A stretch of 64,000 nt of DNA from Cuniculiplasma divulgatum (lineage in GTDB: Archaea; Thermoplasmatota; Thermoplasmata; Thermoplasmatales; Thermoplasmataceae): the NCBI GenBank assembly GCA_031200235.1, contig CP133595.1, forward strand, positions 930,001-994,000. The letters are read 5' to 3'. A model generated the notes under the pieces. The model searched no databases. It was not told where the DNA came from and saw only the letters and a list, made by a program, of their open reading frames with translations. The position numbers and the translations under genes are program-made. This document shows, piece after piece, positions 18,880 to 27,667 of this stretch (positions are counted from its first letter, which is position 1; each line of letters begins with the position of its first letter).

Positions 18880-19320
18880 ATGAAAAACGAACTTAGTAAT
18901 GAGATGAGCAGCGGCATAATGGTCTACAGGATCGGCCAGGACGGAAAGAGGGAGTACCTTTTTCTGGTGAGGAAGGAGGGATTCCTGGATTTCCCAAAGG
19001 GACACATAGAGGAGGGTGAGACTGAAATGGACGCGGCCAGGCGAGAAACCCTTGAGGAAACAGGCATGAATGTGAACATAATACCTGGTTTCAGGCACGA
19101 GATGGAGTACCTTTTCAGCCACAGGGACCAGAAGGTGAAGAAGACGGTGGTCATGTTTGCAGGCAGGGCAATGGACCATGAATCGCCAACCATATCACAC
19201 GAACATGTTGGCTTTGTATGGATGAAGTATGAGGACGCCCTGAAATCATTAACATACGAGAACCAGAGGAAAATGCTTGAGGAAGTGGACAGGTTCCTGG
19301 ATAACCTAGGAAATCCTTGA
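18880..19320 (+). CDS. Nudix hydrolase
   Basis: The 146-residue protein has a complete Nudix box at residues 41-63 (GHIEEGETEMDAARRE followed by TLEETG), which binds metal and cleaves nucleoside-diphosphate-linked compounds. The preceding FLDFPKG block and the small size fit diadenosine-polyphosphate or nucleotide-housekeeping types. The exact substrate is open. The last 15 bases overlap the convergent ABC ATPase gene. Confidence 0.88.
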   Translation: MKNELSNEMSSGIMVYRIGQDGKREYLFLVRKEGFLDFPKGHIEEGETEMDAARRETLEETGMNVNIIPGFRHEMEYLFSHRDQKVKKTVVMFAGRAMDHESPTISHEHVGFVWMKYEDALKSLTYENQRKMLEEVDRFLDNLGNP

Positions 19321-19905
19321 AAGGGAACCATTTTCCATTCTGTAAACATGGTCTGCCAGTGCCCCATCACCGGGGTTGTGGCTCACAAATATGATGTCAA
19401 TGCCCTTCTCTCTGGCCAGTGAGGATACGGATTTTATGAAACCGGGGCTGTCACTGATTCCGGATGTCACCTCATCCATAATTATGAGATCCGGCCTGTG
19501 AAATATGGCACCTGCAGCCGCAAGGCGCATTTTCTGGCCGTAGCTAAGTTCCCATGCCTTTCCTGCAAAATCTATTCCCATAGTATCCTTGAGTATTCTT
19601 ATGTCGCTGCTGTACCTCTTGGGGTTCTGTGGCCAGGTGATGTGGGAATCCACGTCAAGGTTCAGGAGAACAGTTTCGCTGTTGAGATATATGATGCCCC
19701 GACGCTGCAGTTCAACGTTGGTGACATCCCTGCCGTTCACAATGACGTGCCCTGTGAATTGGCTGAAATGCCCGGCAACTGCCCTGAGGAATGTGGTTTT
19801 GCCAGATCCGTTCTCCCCCTCCATGAATATGATTCCTGAATCTGAAAGCCGGGCATTGATCCTGAATGTGCCTCTTGACATGCCTATGCTGGCCTCAATG
19901 GTCAT
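19306..19905 (-). CDS. ABC transporter ATP-binding protein (molybdate/tungstate type)
   Basis: This 199-residue ATPase powers the transporter formed with the next two genes. Walker A is GENGSGKT at residues 30-37, the signature is the unusual LSYGQKM near 120-126 instead of LSGGQ, and Walker B is LIIMDEV near 140-146, followed by a switch His in FVSHN. It is short for the family and lacks the C-terminal regulatory domain of ModC. It overlaps the permease gene by four bases. Confidence 0.85.
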   Translation of the reverse strand: MTIEASIGMSRGTFRINARLSDSGIIFMEGENGSGKTTFLRAVAGHFSQFTGHVIVNGRDVTNVELQRRGIIYLNSETVLLNLDVDSHITWPQNPKRYSSDIRILKDTMGIDFAGKAWELSYGQKMRLAAAGAIFHRPDLIIMDEVTSGISDSPGFIKSVSSLAREKGIDIIFVSHNPGDGALADHVYRMENGSLSRIS

Positions 19906-20699
19906 GCCTCAACTCCTGCATGTCGGCCAGCGCCCGCAATCCTGGCCACGGCAAGGACCGCAAGGGAGACAATTATCATTATGGCAGATGCTGTTATTGC
20001 GACACCGGGCCCGAAGTATCCATAGTACTGGTATATGAGGACTGAAGCCGCACTGACACCATTGAATGGATACTGGGTCACATAATATGCCACAATTGCT
20101 ATGGACCCGAACTCACTCATGGCCCGGCTCATGGATGTGAGCATCGAGGAAATGACCTGCCTGAGCATTCCGGGAAGCACAGCGCCATAAAGTGTCCTGA
20201 TTCTGGAGGCACCGAAGGACTGTGAAAGCAAATCCGGAAATATGTTCCTGGAGGAAAGGGCAGACTGCATGGACCTGATGTAGATGGGCGCAGAAACAAA
20301 TGCCAGGGCTATTACCATTCCCTGTATGGTGTCAAAGAAGTCTATGCCAATGGATTCCAGGAACTTCCCCGTGGGCGTGAAGGGACTTCCCAGGATGAGT
20401 ATGGCTATGCCCACTATGGGATGCGGTATGGAGGCAGGTATATCAGCTATGGTTTCCATTCCTCTGTGCACCCTTGAAGAAAGTTCGTAGGCAAGAGGGG
20501 TGAATACTATGAAAACAAGAACCGCTGCCAGAATGGATGTGAACAGGGTCAGGGCTATGGCCTTCATGACTGTTATTCCGTAGCCCTGCCGGTCATGATA
20601 AATTGCCAGTCCATAGATCAGGATGAGAACTATTGGGATGGAAATGATTGCCACTGAAACGGCCGAAAATACCCACAGGAGGTCTTTCCTCTTCCTCAT
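19902..20699 (-). CDS. ABC transporter permease (molybdate/tungstate type)
   Basis: The 265-residue membrane protein has about six helices and the EAA-type loop of BPD permeases (the region SQSFGASRIRTLYGAVLPGM, which contacts the ATPase). It resembles ModB/WtpB/TupB proteins. It is transcribed between the binding-protein and ATPase genes with a four-base overlap to the latter. Confidence 0.85.
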   Translation of the reverse strand: MRKRKDLLWVFSAVSVAIISIPIVLILIYGLAIYHDRQGYGITVMKAIALTLFTSILAAVLVFIVFTPLAYELSSRVHRGMETIADIPASIPHPIVGIAILILGSPFTPTGKFLESIGIDFFDTIQGMVIALAFVSAPIYIRSMQSALSSRNIFPDLLSQSFGASRIRTLYGAVLPGMLRQVISSMLTSMSRAMSEFGSIAIVAYYVTQYPFNGVSAASVLIYQYYGYFGPGVAITASAIMIIVSLAVLAVARIAGAGRHAGVEA

Positions 20700-20729
20700 T
20701 GAAATTCAGTGCTCCGCTTTACGCTGATA

Positions 20730-21758
20730 TCATGCAGGGATTGGTCCCCCATATACAATTCTCCCTGCTGAAATCAGTGCCATGATCCCGGCGGGCGGCT
20801 GTGTGTTGTTGAACAGGAGAGGCTCTTTCAGGGGTCTCATTCCATAGCTGGACAGGAATGAATCATTTCCCGGGATATAGCTGACAAACTCAATGGAAGC
20901 TGCAGGATCTGTCCCGTTGGCAAGGGCTGAGGCATACAGGTATATGGGCGCGCCGGACTGCTGGCCGGCCGTTGTATTATAGTGAAATTCGGAGTAGAAT
21001 TGAGACATGCTTGAATTTCCAAAGCTGAGCTGGCCTGGAAGCTCAATGTACTTCAGGCCCTTGGATATTGCAGCAGATCTGTAAATGTAAAGAAATCCCA
21101 GATCACCGCTTATGAGCGGTGAAACAAGCTCTGCAGCGTTGGAATCCGTTCTGACTCCTCTGTTGTCTGCAATCCTATTGATGAAGAATGACTGATTGTT
21201 TTCATAAAGCGATCCTGCAATCTCAAGGGACAGGTATGCCCTGAGCCCTGCTGGATCGCTGCTTGCATTGGATATTCCTATGCTTACGCTACCAGCGGTC
21301 AGGTTCATGAATGCGTCCCTGTATGCTGCATCTTTCTGGGACGCATTCTCTGTGCTGTTTGCCTCAGAGAAGAGTTTCACTATTTTTTCAACCGTGGAAT
21401 TTGCGCTGTTGGCATACGCCAGGACAAGCTGGTCTGCGGCAAACGCTATTGCCCATCCGCTGTACCTTTGTCCAAGAGATGATCTTGCATATGTGCTCAG
21501 TGCCACCGATATGAAGACACTGGCGGGAACACCCTGTGATATCTCTTCTGCCAGGGTATAGGATCCTCCGCCCTTTGCCGGTTCAACAGCAATGCCTGTG
21601 GCATTGTGGAAGTTTGCCATGAGGGCATCGGACTCCGCAACATATGCATCTGCAGTATAAACGACCAGGCCTGTTGAGGGCCGGTCAATTTCAAGTCCTA
21701 TGCCCACGCTTACCAGGATCAGGACAACAAGTATGACTGCAATTACTGTCTTCCGCAC
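20730..21758 (-). CDS. ABC transporter substrate-binding protein (WtpA/ModA-like)
   Basis: The 342-residue protein starts with a hydrophobic signal or anchor (residues 4-22) and continues as a periplasmic-type binding protein with VVYTADAYVAESDALMANF and a later AADQLVLAYANS block, as in tungstate/molybdate binding proteins. The start is a GTG at 21758. Many Asn-Xaa-Ser/Thr sites suit a surface-exposed archaeal protein. The divergent Tfx-type gene strengthens a molybdate or tungstate assignment over sulfate or iron. Confidence 0.8.
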   Translation of the reverse strand: MRKTVIAVILVVLILVSVGIGLEIDRPSTGLVVYTADAYVAESDALMANFHNATGIAVEPAKGGGSYTLAEEISQGVPASVFISVALSTYARSSLGQRYSGWAIAFAADQLVLAYANSANSTVEKIVKLFSEANSTENASQKDAAYRDAFMNLTAGSVSIGISNASSDPAGLRAYLSLEIAGSLYENNQSFFINRIADNRGVRTDSNAAELVSPLISGDLGFLYIYRSAAISKGLKYIELPGQLSFGNSSMSQFYSEFHYNTTAGQQSGAPIYLYASALANGTDPAASIEFVSYIPGNDSFLSSYGMRPLKEPLLFNNTQPPAGIMALISAGRIVYGGPIPA

Positions 21759-21810
21759 CTGTGGCTGATCTGTCCTGTAAATATAAATAGTTTGAAAATT
21801 GGCAAAAATT

Positions 21811-21824
21811 AAACAATATTGTTT
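21811..21824. promoter_or_regulatory. 14-bp perfect palindrome between the ABC operon and the Tfx gene
   Basis: AAACAATATTGTTT is a perfect palindrome ending four bases before the ATG at 21829 and about 53 bases from the GTG start of the divergent binding-protein gene. A TATA-like run (taaatataaatag) lies just upstream at about 21777-21790. The palindrome thus sits near the transcription start of the regulator gene, as expected for an autoregulatory operator. Binding by the Tfx protein is an inference. Confidence 0.55.
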
Positions 21825-21828
21825 TACT

Positions 21829-22269
21829 ATGGTCCTGGTGAACAGGAAAGACAGTAGCCGTTATGGCTTCCTCACGGAGAGGCAGATGCAGATTCTCAGG
21901 TTGAGGAAAGATGGAATGAAACAGGGCGAGATAGCTTCTCGCCTTGGAACAACCAGGCAGAATATAGCCATACTTGAAAGCAGGGCAGTGAAGAAGATAG
22001 AGGAGGCCGCCATGACACTGCAGATGCTTGAGGTCCAGGGCACCGTATGCGTAACGGGGATACCGGCTGGAATACACATACTGGATGCCGCCAGGGCGAT
22101 CATAGACGAGGCTGACAGAAACGGAATCAGGCTGAAAGGAAATATGGTTGACCTTGTCTCCTGGTTAAAGTCAAACATGGAAGGGAACATAATTTCCGGT
22201 AAAATAGATACTGGGGTGAGGGTTATGATTCTTTCGGATGGAAGATACCTGAAGCTTCCAGCTCAGTGA
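21829..22269 (+). CDS. Tfx family DNA-binding regulator
   Basis: From the ATG at 21829 the product has 146 residues. The helix-turn-helix FLTERQMQILRLRKDGMKQG, followed by EIASRLGTTRQNIAILESRA, is a clear Tfx pattern. Tfx was named for a Methanothermobacter protein that binds the promoter of molybdenum formylmethanofuran dehydrogenase genes. The C-terminal part may be a sensor domain. Its gene is divergent from the molybdate/tungstate ABC operon, so oxyanion-dependent control of that transporter is the natural hypothesis. A TTG ten codons upstream (21799) would overlap the palindrome and is less likely as start. Confidence 0.88.
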   Translation: MVLVNRKDSSRYGFLTERQMQILRLRKDGMKQGEIASRLGTTRQNIAILESRAVKKIEEAAMTLQMLEVQGTVCVTGIPAGIHILDAARAIIDEADRNGIRLKGNMVDLVSWLKSNMEGNIISGKIDTGVRVMILSDGRYLKLPAQ

Positions 22270-22271
22270 AG

Positions 22272-23537
22272 TCACCGGAATCTCATGGTTCCACCAGAAG
22301 GGCTGCCCGGCTGCTTATACCTGAACAGCATGGAATAGAGGTGAAGTGGGGTTCTGCCCTTCTGCTCAGGCTCCTTCAGGCCCATGAAGAGCAGGGATGA
22401 CAGGAACCTTCCGGAAAAAACTACTGAATATGAAAATATAAGCGCAAGGTGCAGCGGGAAGTGGTCAATCATGATCTGGAGCAGGTATCCACCAGCCAGG
22501 GCTCCCACAAGATATACAATGCCATTGAACCCGTTTATTATTGATATGTACTCTGCCCTGTGACCGTTGGGAACAATATCCAGCAGGTAGGAATTCATCA
22601 CCACATTCTGTATGGATCCAAGCACCCCGCTGTACAGCTCCATTATGATGAATTCCCAGAAGTTGGTGAAGAAAGCATAGAGAAGAGGTATTGCGCTGAG
22701 CATCATGCGGTTTGCAAGTATTAACGGGGCACGGTTTATGTTGTCAGTAACCTTTCCCAGGAGGTACTGGACCACTACAGACATGGAAAGGGATGCCACG
22801 GTCAGTATGGCAACATCAGACAGGTTAAAGTGCATCACAAGCACGATTGTTATGGGAAACATGGGCCAGGCCATTGACCAGAACAGCCCCTGCACATTCA
22901 TGGCCATGAAGTACTTGTAAAACAGTGGATTCTTCTTGAGTTCCTTCAGAGTTTTCCGGATGTTTCCGGTGAGTTCCTTCTGCTTCTCAGGTTCCTTCAG
23001 CATCGCCATTAGGATTCCGGAAATCACGTATGAACCGGCTGAAGCAGAAAATGGAATGAAGATGTCCCTGGTAACCTGCCCCTGGAACAGGAATGTCATC
23101 ACCACCAGGGATCCAATGGTGCCCAGGGAGCTCAGGATATTGATTATGGAGAGGAACCTGCCCCGGGTTGTGGTATCAGTCTGATCGGCAATGAGGGAGA
23201 ACCAGTTCACAGTAATCAGTGATGCAAACAGGGAGATTGCCGCATATACAACAACGAGCTGCACCGGGGTCCGTATGCTCCCCATCATGTACCACAGGAC
23301 GGCAAGAATGGCGCTTCCTGCAATGAGGAATGGCCTCCTCCTGCCAACACGGTCACTGAGCCTGCCCCAGAGAAGCTGTCCCCCATTTGATAGTGCATTT
23401 GCAGTGGACTGGAGCCAGCCCATGTCCACGGCAGTGGCGCCTATATACACACCGAAAACTCCAACGAAGGAACTTGCAGCGGTTGCCCCCACAGCCACAA
23501 CAAATGACCGTATGGCAATCAGCGTCTTATTGAACAT
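22272..23537 (-). CDS. MFS transporter
   Basis: The 421-residue protein has about 12 membrane helices. The conserved loop motif LWGRLSDRVGRRRPFL lies between helices 2 and 3, and the second half contains LLGKVTDNINRAP in the equivalent place. The substrate is unknown. The gene is convergent with the Tfx gene (two bases apart) and divergent from another MFS gene. Confidence 0.85.
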   Translation of the reverse strand: MFNKTLIAIRSFVVAVGATAASSFVGVFGVYIGATAVDMGWLQSTANALSNGGQLLWGRLSDRVGRRRPFLIAGSAILAVLWYMMGSIRTPVQLVVVYAAISLFASLITVNWFSLIADQTDTTTRGRFLSIINILSSLGTIGSLVVMTFLFQGQVTRDIFIPFSASAGSYVISGILMAMLKEPEKQKELTGNIRKTLKELKKNPLFYKYFMAMNVQGLFWSMAWPMFPITIVLVMHFNLSDVAILTVASLSMSVVVQYLLGKVTDNINRAPLILANRMMLSAIPLLYAFFTNFWEFIIMELYSGVLGSIQNVVMNSYLLDIVPNGHRAEYISIINGFNGIVYLVGALAGGYLLQIMIDHFPLHLALIFSYSVVFSGRFLSSLLFMGLKEPEQKGRTPLHLYSMLFRYKQPGSPSGGTMRFR

Positions 23538-23662
23538 AACATGACCTGGAGGACGATTTCCAGCAATATCCAGCCATATTATAATGTTATCAGTGCAGAA
23601 AGATTTGGATTTTCCGCAATGTTACATCCGGGATCAGTGAACCCTTAAATAAAGAGATAAAA

Positions 23663-23680
23663 TGTAAGGATATCCTTACA
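23663..23680. promoter_or_regulatory. 18-bp perfect palindrome upstream of an MFS gene
   Basis: TGTAAGGATATCCTTACA is fully self-complementary. It lies about 50 bases before the ATG at 23732, next to the A/T-rich sequence cttaaataaagagataaaa that could be the promoter. The divergent MFS gene starts at 23537. It is a strong operator candidate for one or both transporters; the regulator is not in the immediate neighbourhood. Confidence 0.5.
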
Positions 23681-23731
23681 AATATGAGGTGGCTTTGATT
23701 GAATCGGATTAAGGAAAAGGAAGGCGGGGTC

Positions 23732-24958
23732 ATGGAAACGATTCTTGCCGGTTCCGGGATCTTCATAGCAACATATGATCTGGCAGCCATATCTGTTGCA
23801 CTGCTTGTTCTGGGAAAAGCATGGAAACTGAACGGATTTGACCTCTCGCTTCTGGGATCCGCAGCACTTTTCGGTGCAATAGCTGGATCGGCCACTGCCG
23901 GAATATTTGCCGACAGGTTCGGCAGGCGTGCCATGCTGGTGGGAGATTTCATTGCATATGTGGCAGCATCCATCGGGAGCGCATTTTCCCCTGATTTTTC
24001 GTGGCTCTTCTTTTTCCGCTTCATTGTGGGTGCCGGCATAGGGGCGGATTTTGCCGTGGTGTTCCCGTACATTTCCGAGATAAGATCTGCCGGAACCAGG
24101 GGCCGGAATATGGCTACAGTTATGATGGCGGCAAACTTCGGAATGATCATAGCCTATGGACTGGGAGGGCTGTTCCTTGGCGCAGGAGGACAGGGATGGA
24201 GAATTGTTCTTCTTGCAGGAGGCCTGATGGCAGTCCCGGTCATATTCATGAGGAGCAGGATCAGTGAATCGGTGGCATGGAAAAGATCCAGGCTTCCACA
24301 CGTAAGGGACATACTTGCAGGCTTCAACAGGAAGGACTTAAGGAATATTGCTGTGGCGTCTGCAGCCTGGTTCTCGTATCAGGTGAGCGACCAGGGGCTA
24401 TCCGTGTTCCTTCCACTGCTGCTTTTAACCACGCTTGGTACGGACAATTCAATATCATCATACGGGAGCCTTCTTGTGAAATCCGTTACCATCCCTGCGG
24501 CAGTTGTGACCATCATCCTCATAGACAGAATTGGGAGGAAACCTCTTCAGATCTCAGGATTCCTTGGAAGGGCCGTGCCACTCATGGCACTGGCCATGAT
24601 AATGTTATATTTCGGCGGAAAATACGGCTTCCTTGAGATAGGTCTCCTCCTGGCTGCCTACTTCTTCGGAGCACTGGGCCCGGACAAGACCATTGTAATA
24701 TCACCAGCTGAGCAGTTCGGCACCGGGATCAGGGCAACAGGGCAGGGAATAGCAGAATCCATAGGGCGTGCAGGAGGCCTTGCAGGCGTTCTCGGCTACG
24801 GCATCCTGTCCGCCCTATATGGCCCATGGGCGGGCATAATGTATTTCGGTATTTTTGCCATCATGGGGCTTCTGGTGAGTTTTGCAATGAGGGAGACCGG
24901 CCCAATGGCAACTGGGTCCCGGAAGATCGCAGATGACACCTCATGGTATGGGAAATGA
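23732..24958 (+). CDS. MFS transporter
   Basis: This protein of about 408 residues has 12 helices and the MFS motif ADRFGRRAMLVGDF near the second loop, with DRIGRKPLQISGF in the second half. The pattern is that of the sugar/metabolite:H+ symporter group. The ATG at 23732 has a purine-rich GGCGGGG site; an in-frame TTG at 23699 is less likely. The substrate is unknown. Confidence 0.85.
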   Translation: METILAGSGIFIATYDLAAISVALLVLGKAWKLNGFDLSLLGSAALFGAIAGSATAGIFADRFGRRAMLVGDFIAYVAASIGSAFSPDFSWLFFFRFIVGAGIGADFAVVFPYISEIRSAGTRGRNMATVMMAANFGMIIAYGLGGLFLGAGGQGWRIVLLAGGLMAVPVIFMRSRISESVAWKRSRLPHVRDILAGFNRKDLRNIAVASAAWFSYQVSDQGLSVFLPLLLLTTLGTDNSISSYGSLLVKSVTIPAAVVTIILIDRIGRKPLQISGFLGRAVPLMALAMIMLYFGGKYGFLEIGLLLAAYFFGALGPDKTIVISPAEQFGTGIRATGQGIAESIGRAGGLAGVLGYGILSALYGPWAGIMYFGIFAIMGLLVSFAMRETGPMATGSRKIADDTSWYGK

Positions 24959-24962
24959 TCCT

Positions 24963-25946
24963 TCAGAAAGGAGCTGCGGAGGTGGAATGCAGGAGCTGGA
25001 ACAGGTCTCTGGCATTCCTGCTCAGGGATCGGAACCGGTCAGGGGTGATCTGCTGTTCGGCATCGGAGAGGGCCCGGTCAGGATCATTATGAACTTCAAT
25101 CTCAAGCATGGTGGCACCGGCCGCAACCGCTGCAAGGGCCAGCGGTTCCACCAGTTCACGCCTGCCTGCAGGATGGCTGGGGTCAGCGCATACGGGCAGA
25201 TGGGTCATTTCCTTAAGGGCCACAATTGCGCCGGAATCCATGGTGAACCTGGTGATTCCCTCGAAGCTCCTGATTCCCCTGTAGCACATTATGACATCGG
25301 GATTCCCTCCGGAAAGGACATATTCTGCAGATCCAAGCCACTCGTTTATGGAATTGCCCATTCCATTTTTCAGTAACACAGGCTTATGCACTGTGCCTGC
25401 AAACTTGAGCAGGGAGAAATTCTGGGAATTCCTGCTTCCAATCTGCAGTATGTCAACACTGTCCTGAAAGTATGGAAACTGTGACGGATCAAGGATCTCA
25501 GATACCACCGGAAGACCGGTTTCATCGGAAGCTTCCTTCAGCAGTTTCAGGCCCTGTATTCCAAGACCCTGGAAAGAATATGGACTGGTACGCGGCTTGA
25601 ATGCCCCACCCCTCAGGATGTCAGCACCGAATCTTTTCACATCTTCTGCAATGGCAGATATCTGATCCCTGGATTCCACGGCACAGGGTCCTGCTGCAAT
25701 GACAAGCCTGTCAGGGCCTATTCTCAGGTCACCGACCTGTACAGTGGTCGGTGTTGGCTTGAATTTCCTGGAAGTGAGACCATCTGTCAGAGCTATGCCC
25801 AGTGACCCTGTATCTATGCCTGCATGGTGATCTGCAAGGATCACATCACGATCATAGAGACGTATTTTCCTGAAAGATGCAGATGATGATTGAAGCAAAT
25901 CACCCAGTACCTCACTGCTTTCACTGTCCTTTGGTATGATTAACAA
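24963..25946 (-). CDS. aroF: 3-deoxy-7-phosphoheptulonate synthase (DAHP synthase)
   Basis: The 327-residue enzyme joins phosphoenolpyruvate and erythrose 4-phosphate in the first step of aromatic synthesis. It has the AroF/KDO8P-synthase-like barrel with [24 protein letters not shown], the QIGSRN block, LLKNGM, and [11 protein letters not shown] near the end. A short N-terminal extension of about 70 residues precedes the barrel. The start seems to be a TTG at 25946, because the initial MLIIPKD matches the usual N-terminus of the extension. It is tail to tail with the MFS gene, four bases apart. Confidence 0.9.
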   Translation of the reverse strand: MLIIPKDSESSEVLGDLLQSSSASFRKIRLYDRDVILADHHAGIDTGSLGIALTDGLTSRKFKPTPTTVQVGDLRIGPDRLVIAAGPCAVESRDQISAIAEDVKRFGADILRGGAFKPRTSPYSFQGLGIQGLKLLKEASDETGLPVVSEILDPSQFPYFQDSVDILQIGSRNSQNFSLLKFAGTVHKPVLLKNGMGNSINEWLGSAEYVLSGGNPDVIMCYRGIRSFEGITRFTMDSGAIVALKEMTHLPVCADPSHPAGRRELVEPLALAAVAAGATMLEIEVHNDPDRALSDAEQQITPDRFRSLSRNARDLFQLLHSTSAAPF

Positions 25947-26126
25947 TTTATATCGTGATAGTCATTATCTAACACTATTAAAGATTTACCATGATTGCAT
26001 GGATTGAAAGCACATGGTCCATTTGCAGATATCAGTATGGGACAGGCTGAATTTCATTGCCCATGTATAATTTATGTTGGGTCAAGCATTTAGAAACCGT
26101 ATTTTAGTTGGTCATCATAATGGCAT

Positions 26127-27566
26127 GTGGACAGCGACAGCCGGCTCATAATAGCATTGCTCATTGGAGTGCTCATGGGAGCGGTTGATTCCACAATAGT
26201 GCTTCTGGCTCTTCCAACCATCACTGTGGACCTGAATACGCAGCTGTCCTATTCCATCTGGATAATAATGATCTATCTGCTTGTCATAGCCGTTGGCACT
26301 ACACAGTTTGGCCGTCTCGGCGACATCATGACAAGAAAGGTGATCTTCAATACAGGTCTTGGCCTGTTCACAGTTGGTTCTGCTCTCTGTGGAGCTTCAA
26401 GCGGAATAACTGAACTCATAGCATTCAGGGCTGTACAGGCATGCGGTGCCTCAATGATTCAGTCTAACAGCGGTGCCATAGTGGCTGATAATTTTCCTCC
26501 AAACAAGAGGGGGCGCGTCTTTGGTTACACGGCCGTGGGCTATAATGCAGGGGCTATGCTGGGCATTGTTCTTGGGGGCATAATAACAACTTTCATCGGG
26601 TGGAGGTACATCTTTTACATAAACGTGCCAATTGGGGCGTTCGCCATCTATTTCGGTACCAGGTACATCAGGAAGGGACACAGGGTGGAGAATAAGCTGG
26701 ACATTCCCGGCACCATAACACTGGCCCTTGCCCTTATACTTATTTCATATGCTGCAGTTGACATTGCTTCGTACGGTGTGAGATCACTCAATATTTTCCT
26801 CATCCTTGGAGGCATAGTTGTTCTTATAGCATTCATATTCATAGAAAGAATGGTTGCAAAGCCTCTTCTTCCAATGAGAATATTCAGAATAAGGATCCTG
26901 ACGTTTTCAATAATGGCCTCATTCTTTCAGAGCCTTGGCTTCCTTGCGGTTGTTTTCATAATTATAATGTATCTGCAGGGAATAAGGGGGCTGTCACCCT
27001 TCTACAGTTCGCTTCTGCTTCTCCCAGGATATGTTGTTGGTAGCATCATGGGTCCTGAATTTGGAAAGCTCACTGACAGGATTGGTTCCAGGATTCCGGC
27101 CACATCCGGCCTTGCAATGATGGGTATCTCCGTTCTTGTCTATTCAACACTTACCGCTACATCATCCCTATACATTGTTCTGGTTGCTTCGTTCCTCACA
27201 GGCCTTGGTTCATCCATGTTCTTTCCAGCCAACAACAGCGCCGTCATGGCCAACTCTCCAAAGGAACTCTATGGATTATCATCAGGTTTTCTCAGGACAA
27301 TGGCGAATATAGGGATGCTGGGGAGCTTTGTTGTGGCCATATCCATAGCCAGCATATCAGTTCCAAGATACGTGGCATTCCAGGTCTTTGCAGGCCTTGG
27401 CAAGCTTCTTGGCAATGTTTCCACAGCCTTCATGGGTGGGATACATGCTGCCCTCTACGTTTCACTTGGAATACTCACGGTAGCTGCAATCTTCTCCCTT
27501 GTGAGGGGCAAGGAGAACAGGGGAGTGGCAGCACAGTTTCCTTCAGGGAAGGCAGCTGATAAATGA
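26127..27566 (+). CDS. MFS transporter, DHA2/EmrB-type (14 helices)
   Basis: The 479-residue protein has about 14 membrane helices. The motif FGRLGDIMTRKVIF lies after helix 2, and the run ALIGVLMGAVDSTIVLLALP at the N-terminus is typical of DHA2 drug:H+ antiporters. It may export toxic compounds, but the substrate is unknown. The start is probably the GTG at 26127; the nearby ATG at 26120 is out of frame. Confidence 0.85.
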   Translation: MDSDSRLIIALLIGVLMGAVDSTIVLLALPTITVDLNTQLSYSIWIIMIYLLVIAVGTTQFGRLGDIMTRKVIFNTGLGLFTVGSALCGASSGITELIAFRAVQACGASMIQSNSGAIVADNFPPNKRGRVFGYTAVGYNAGAMLGIVLGGIITTFIGWRYIFYINVPIGAFAIYFGTRYIRKGHRVENKLDIPGTITLALALILISYAAVDIASYGVRSLNIFLILGGIVVLIAFIFIERMVAKPLLPMRIFRIRILTFSIMASFFQSLGFLAVVFIIIMYLQGIRGLSPFYSSLLLLPGYVVGSIMGPEFGKLTDRIGSRIPATSGLAMMGISVLVYSTLTATSSLYIVLVASFLTGLGSSMFFPANNSAVMANSPKELYGLSSGFLRTMANIGMLGSFVVAISIASISVPRYVAFQVFAGLGKLLGNVSTAFMGGIHAALYVSLGILTVAAIFSLVRGKENRGVAAQFPSGKAADK

Positions 27567-27667
27567 TAATTATGCAGTGGAAGCAGGAACAGAATTGTGA
27601 ACATGAAGTGGCCTGAAATGGTTTAAGGCATGATACGCAATCAACACTGGCGGGAGCAGATGTTAAA

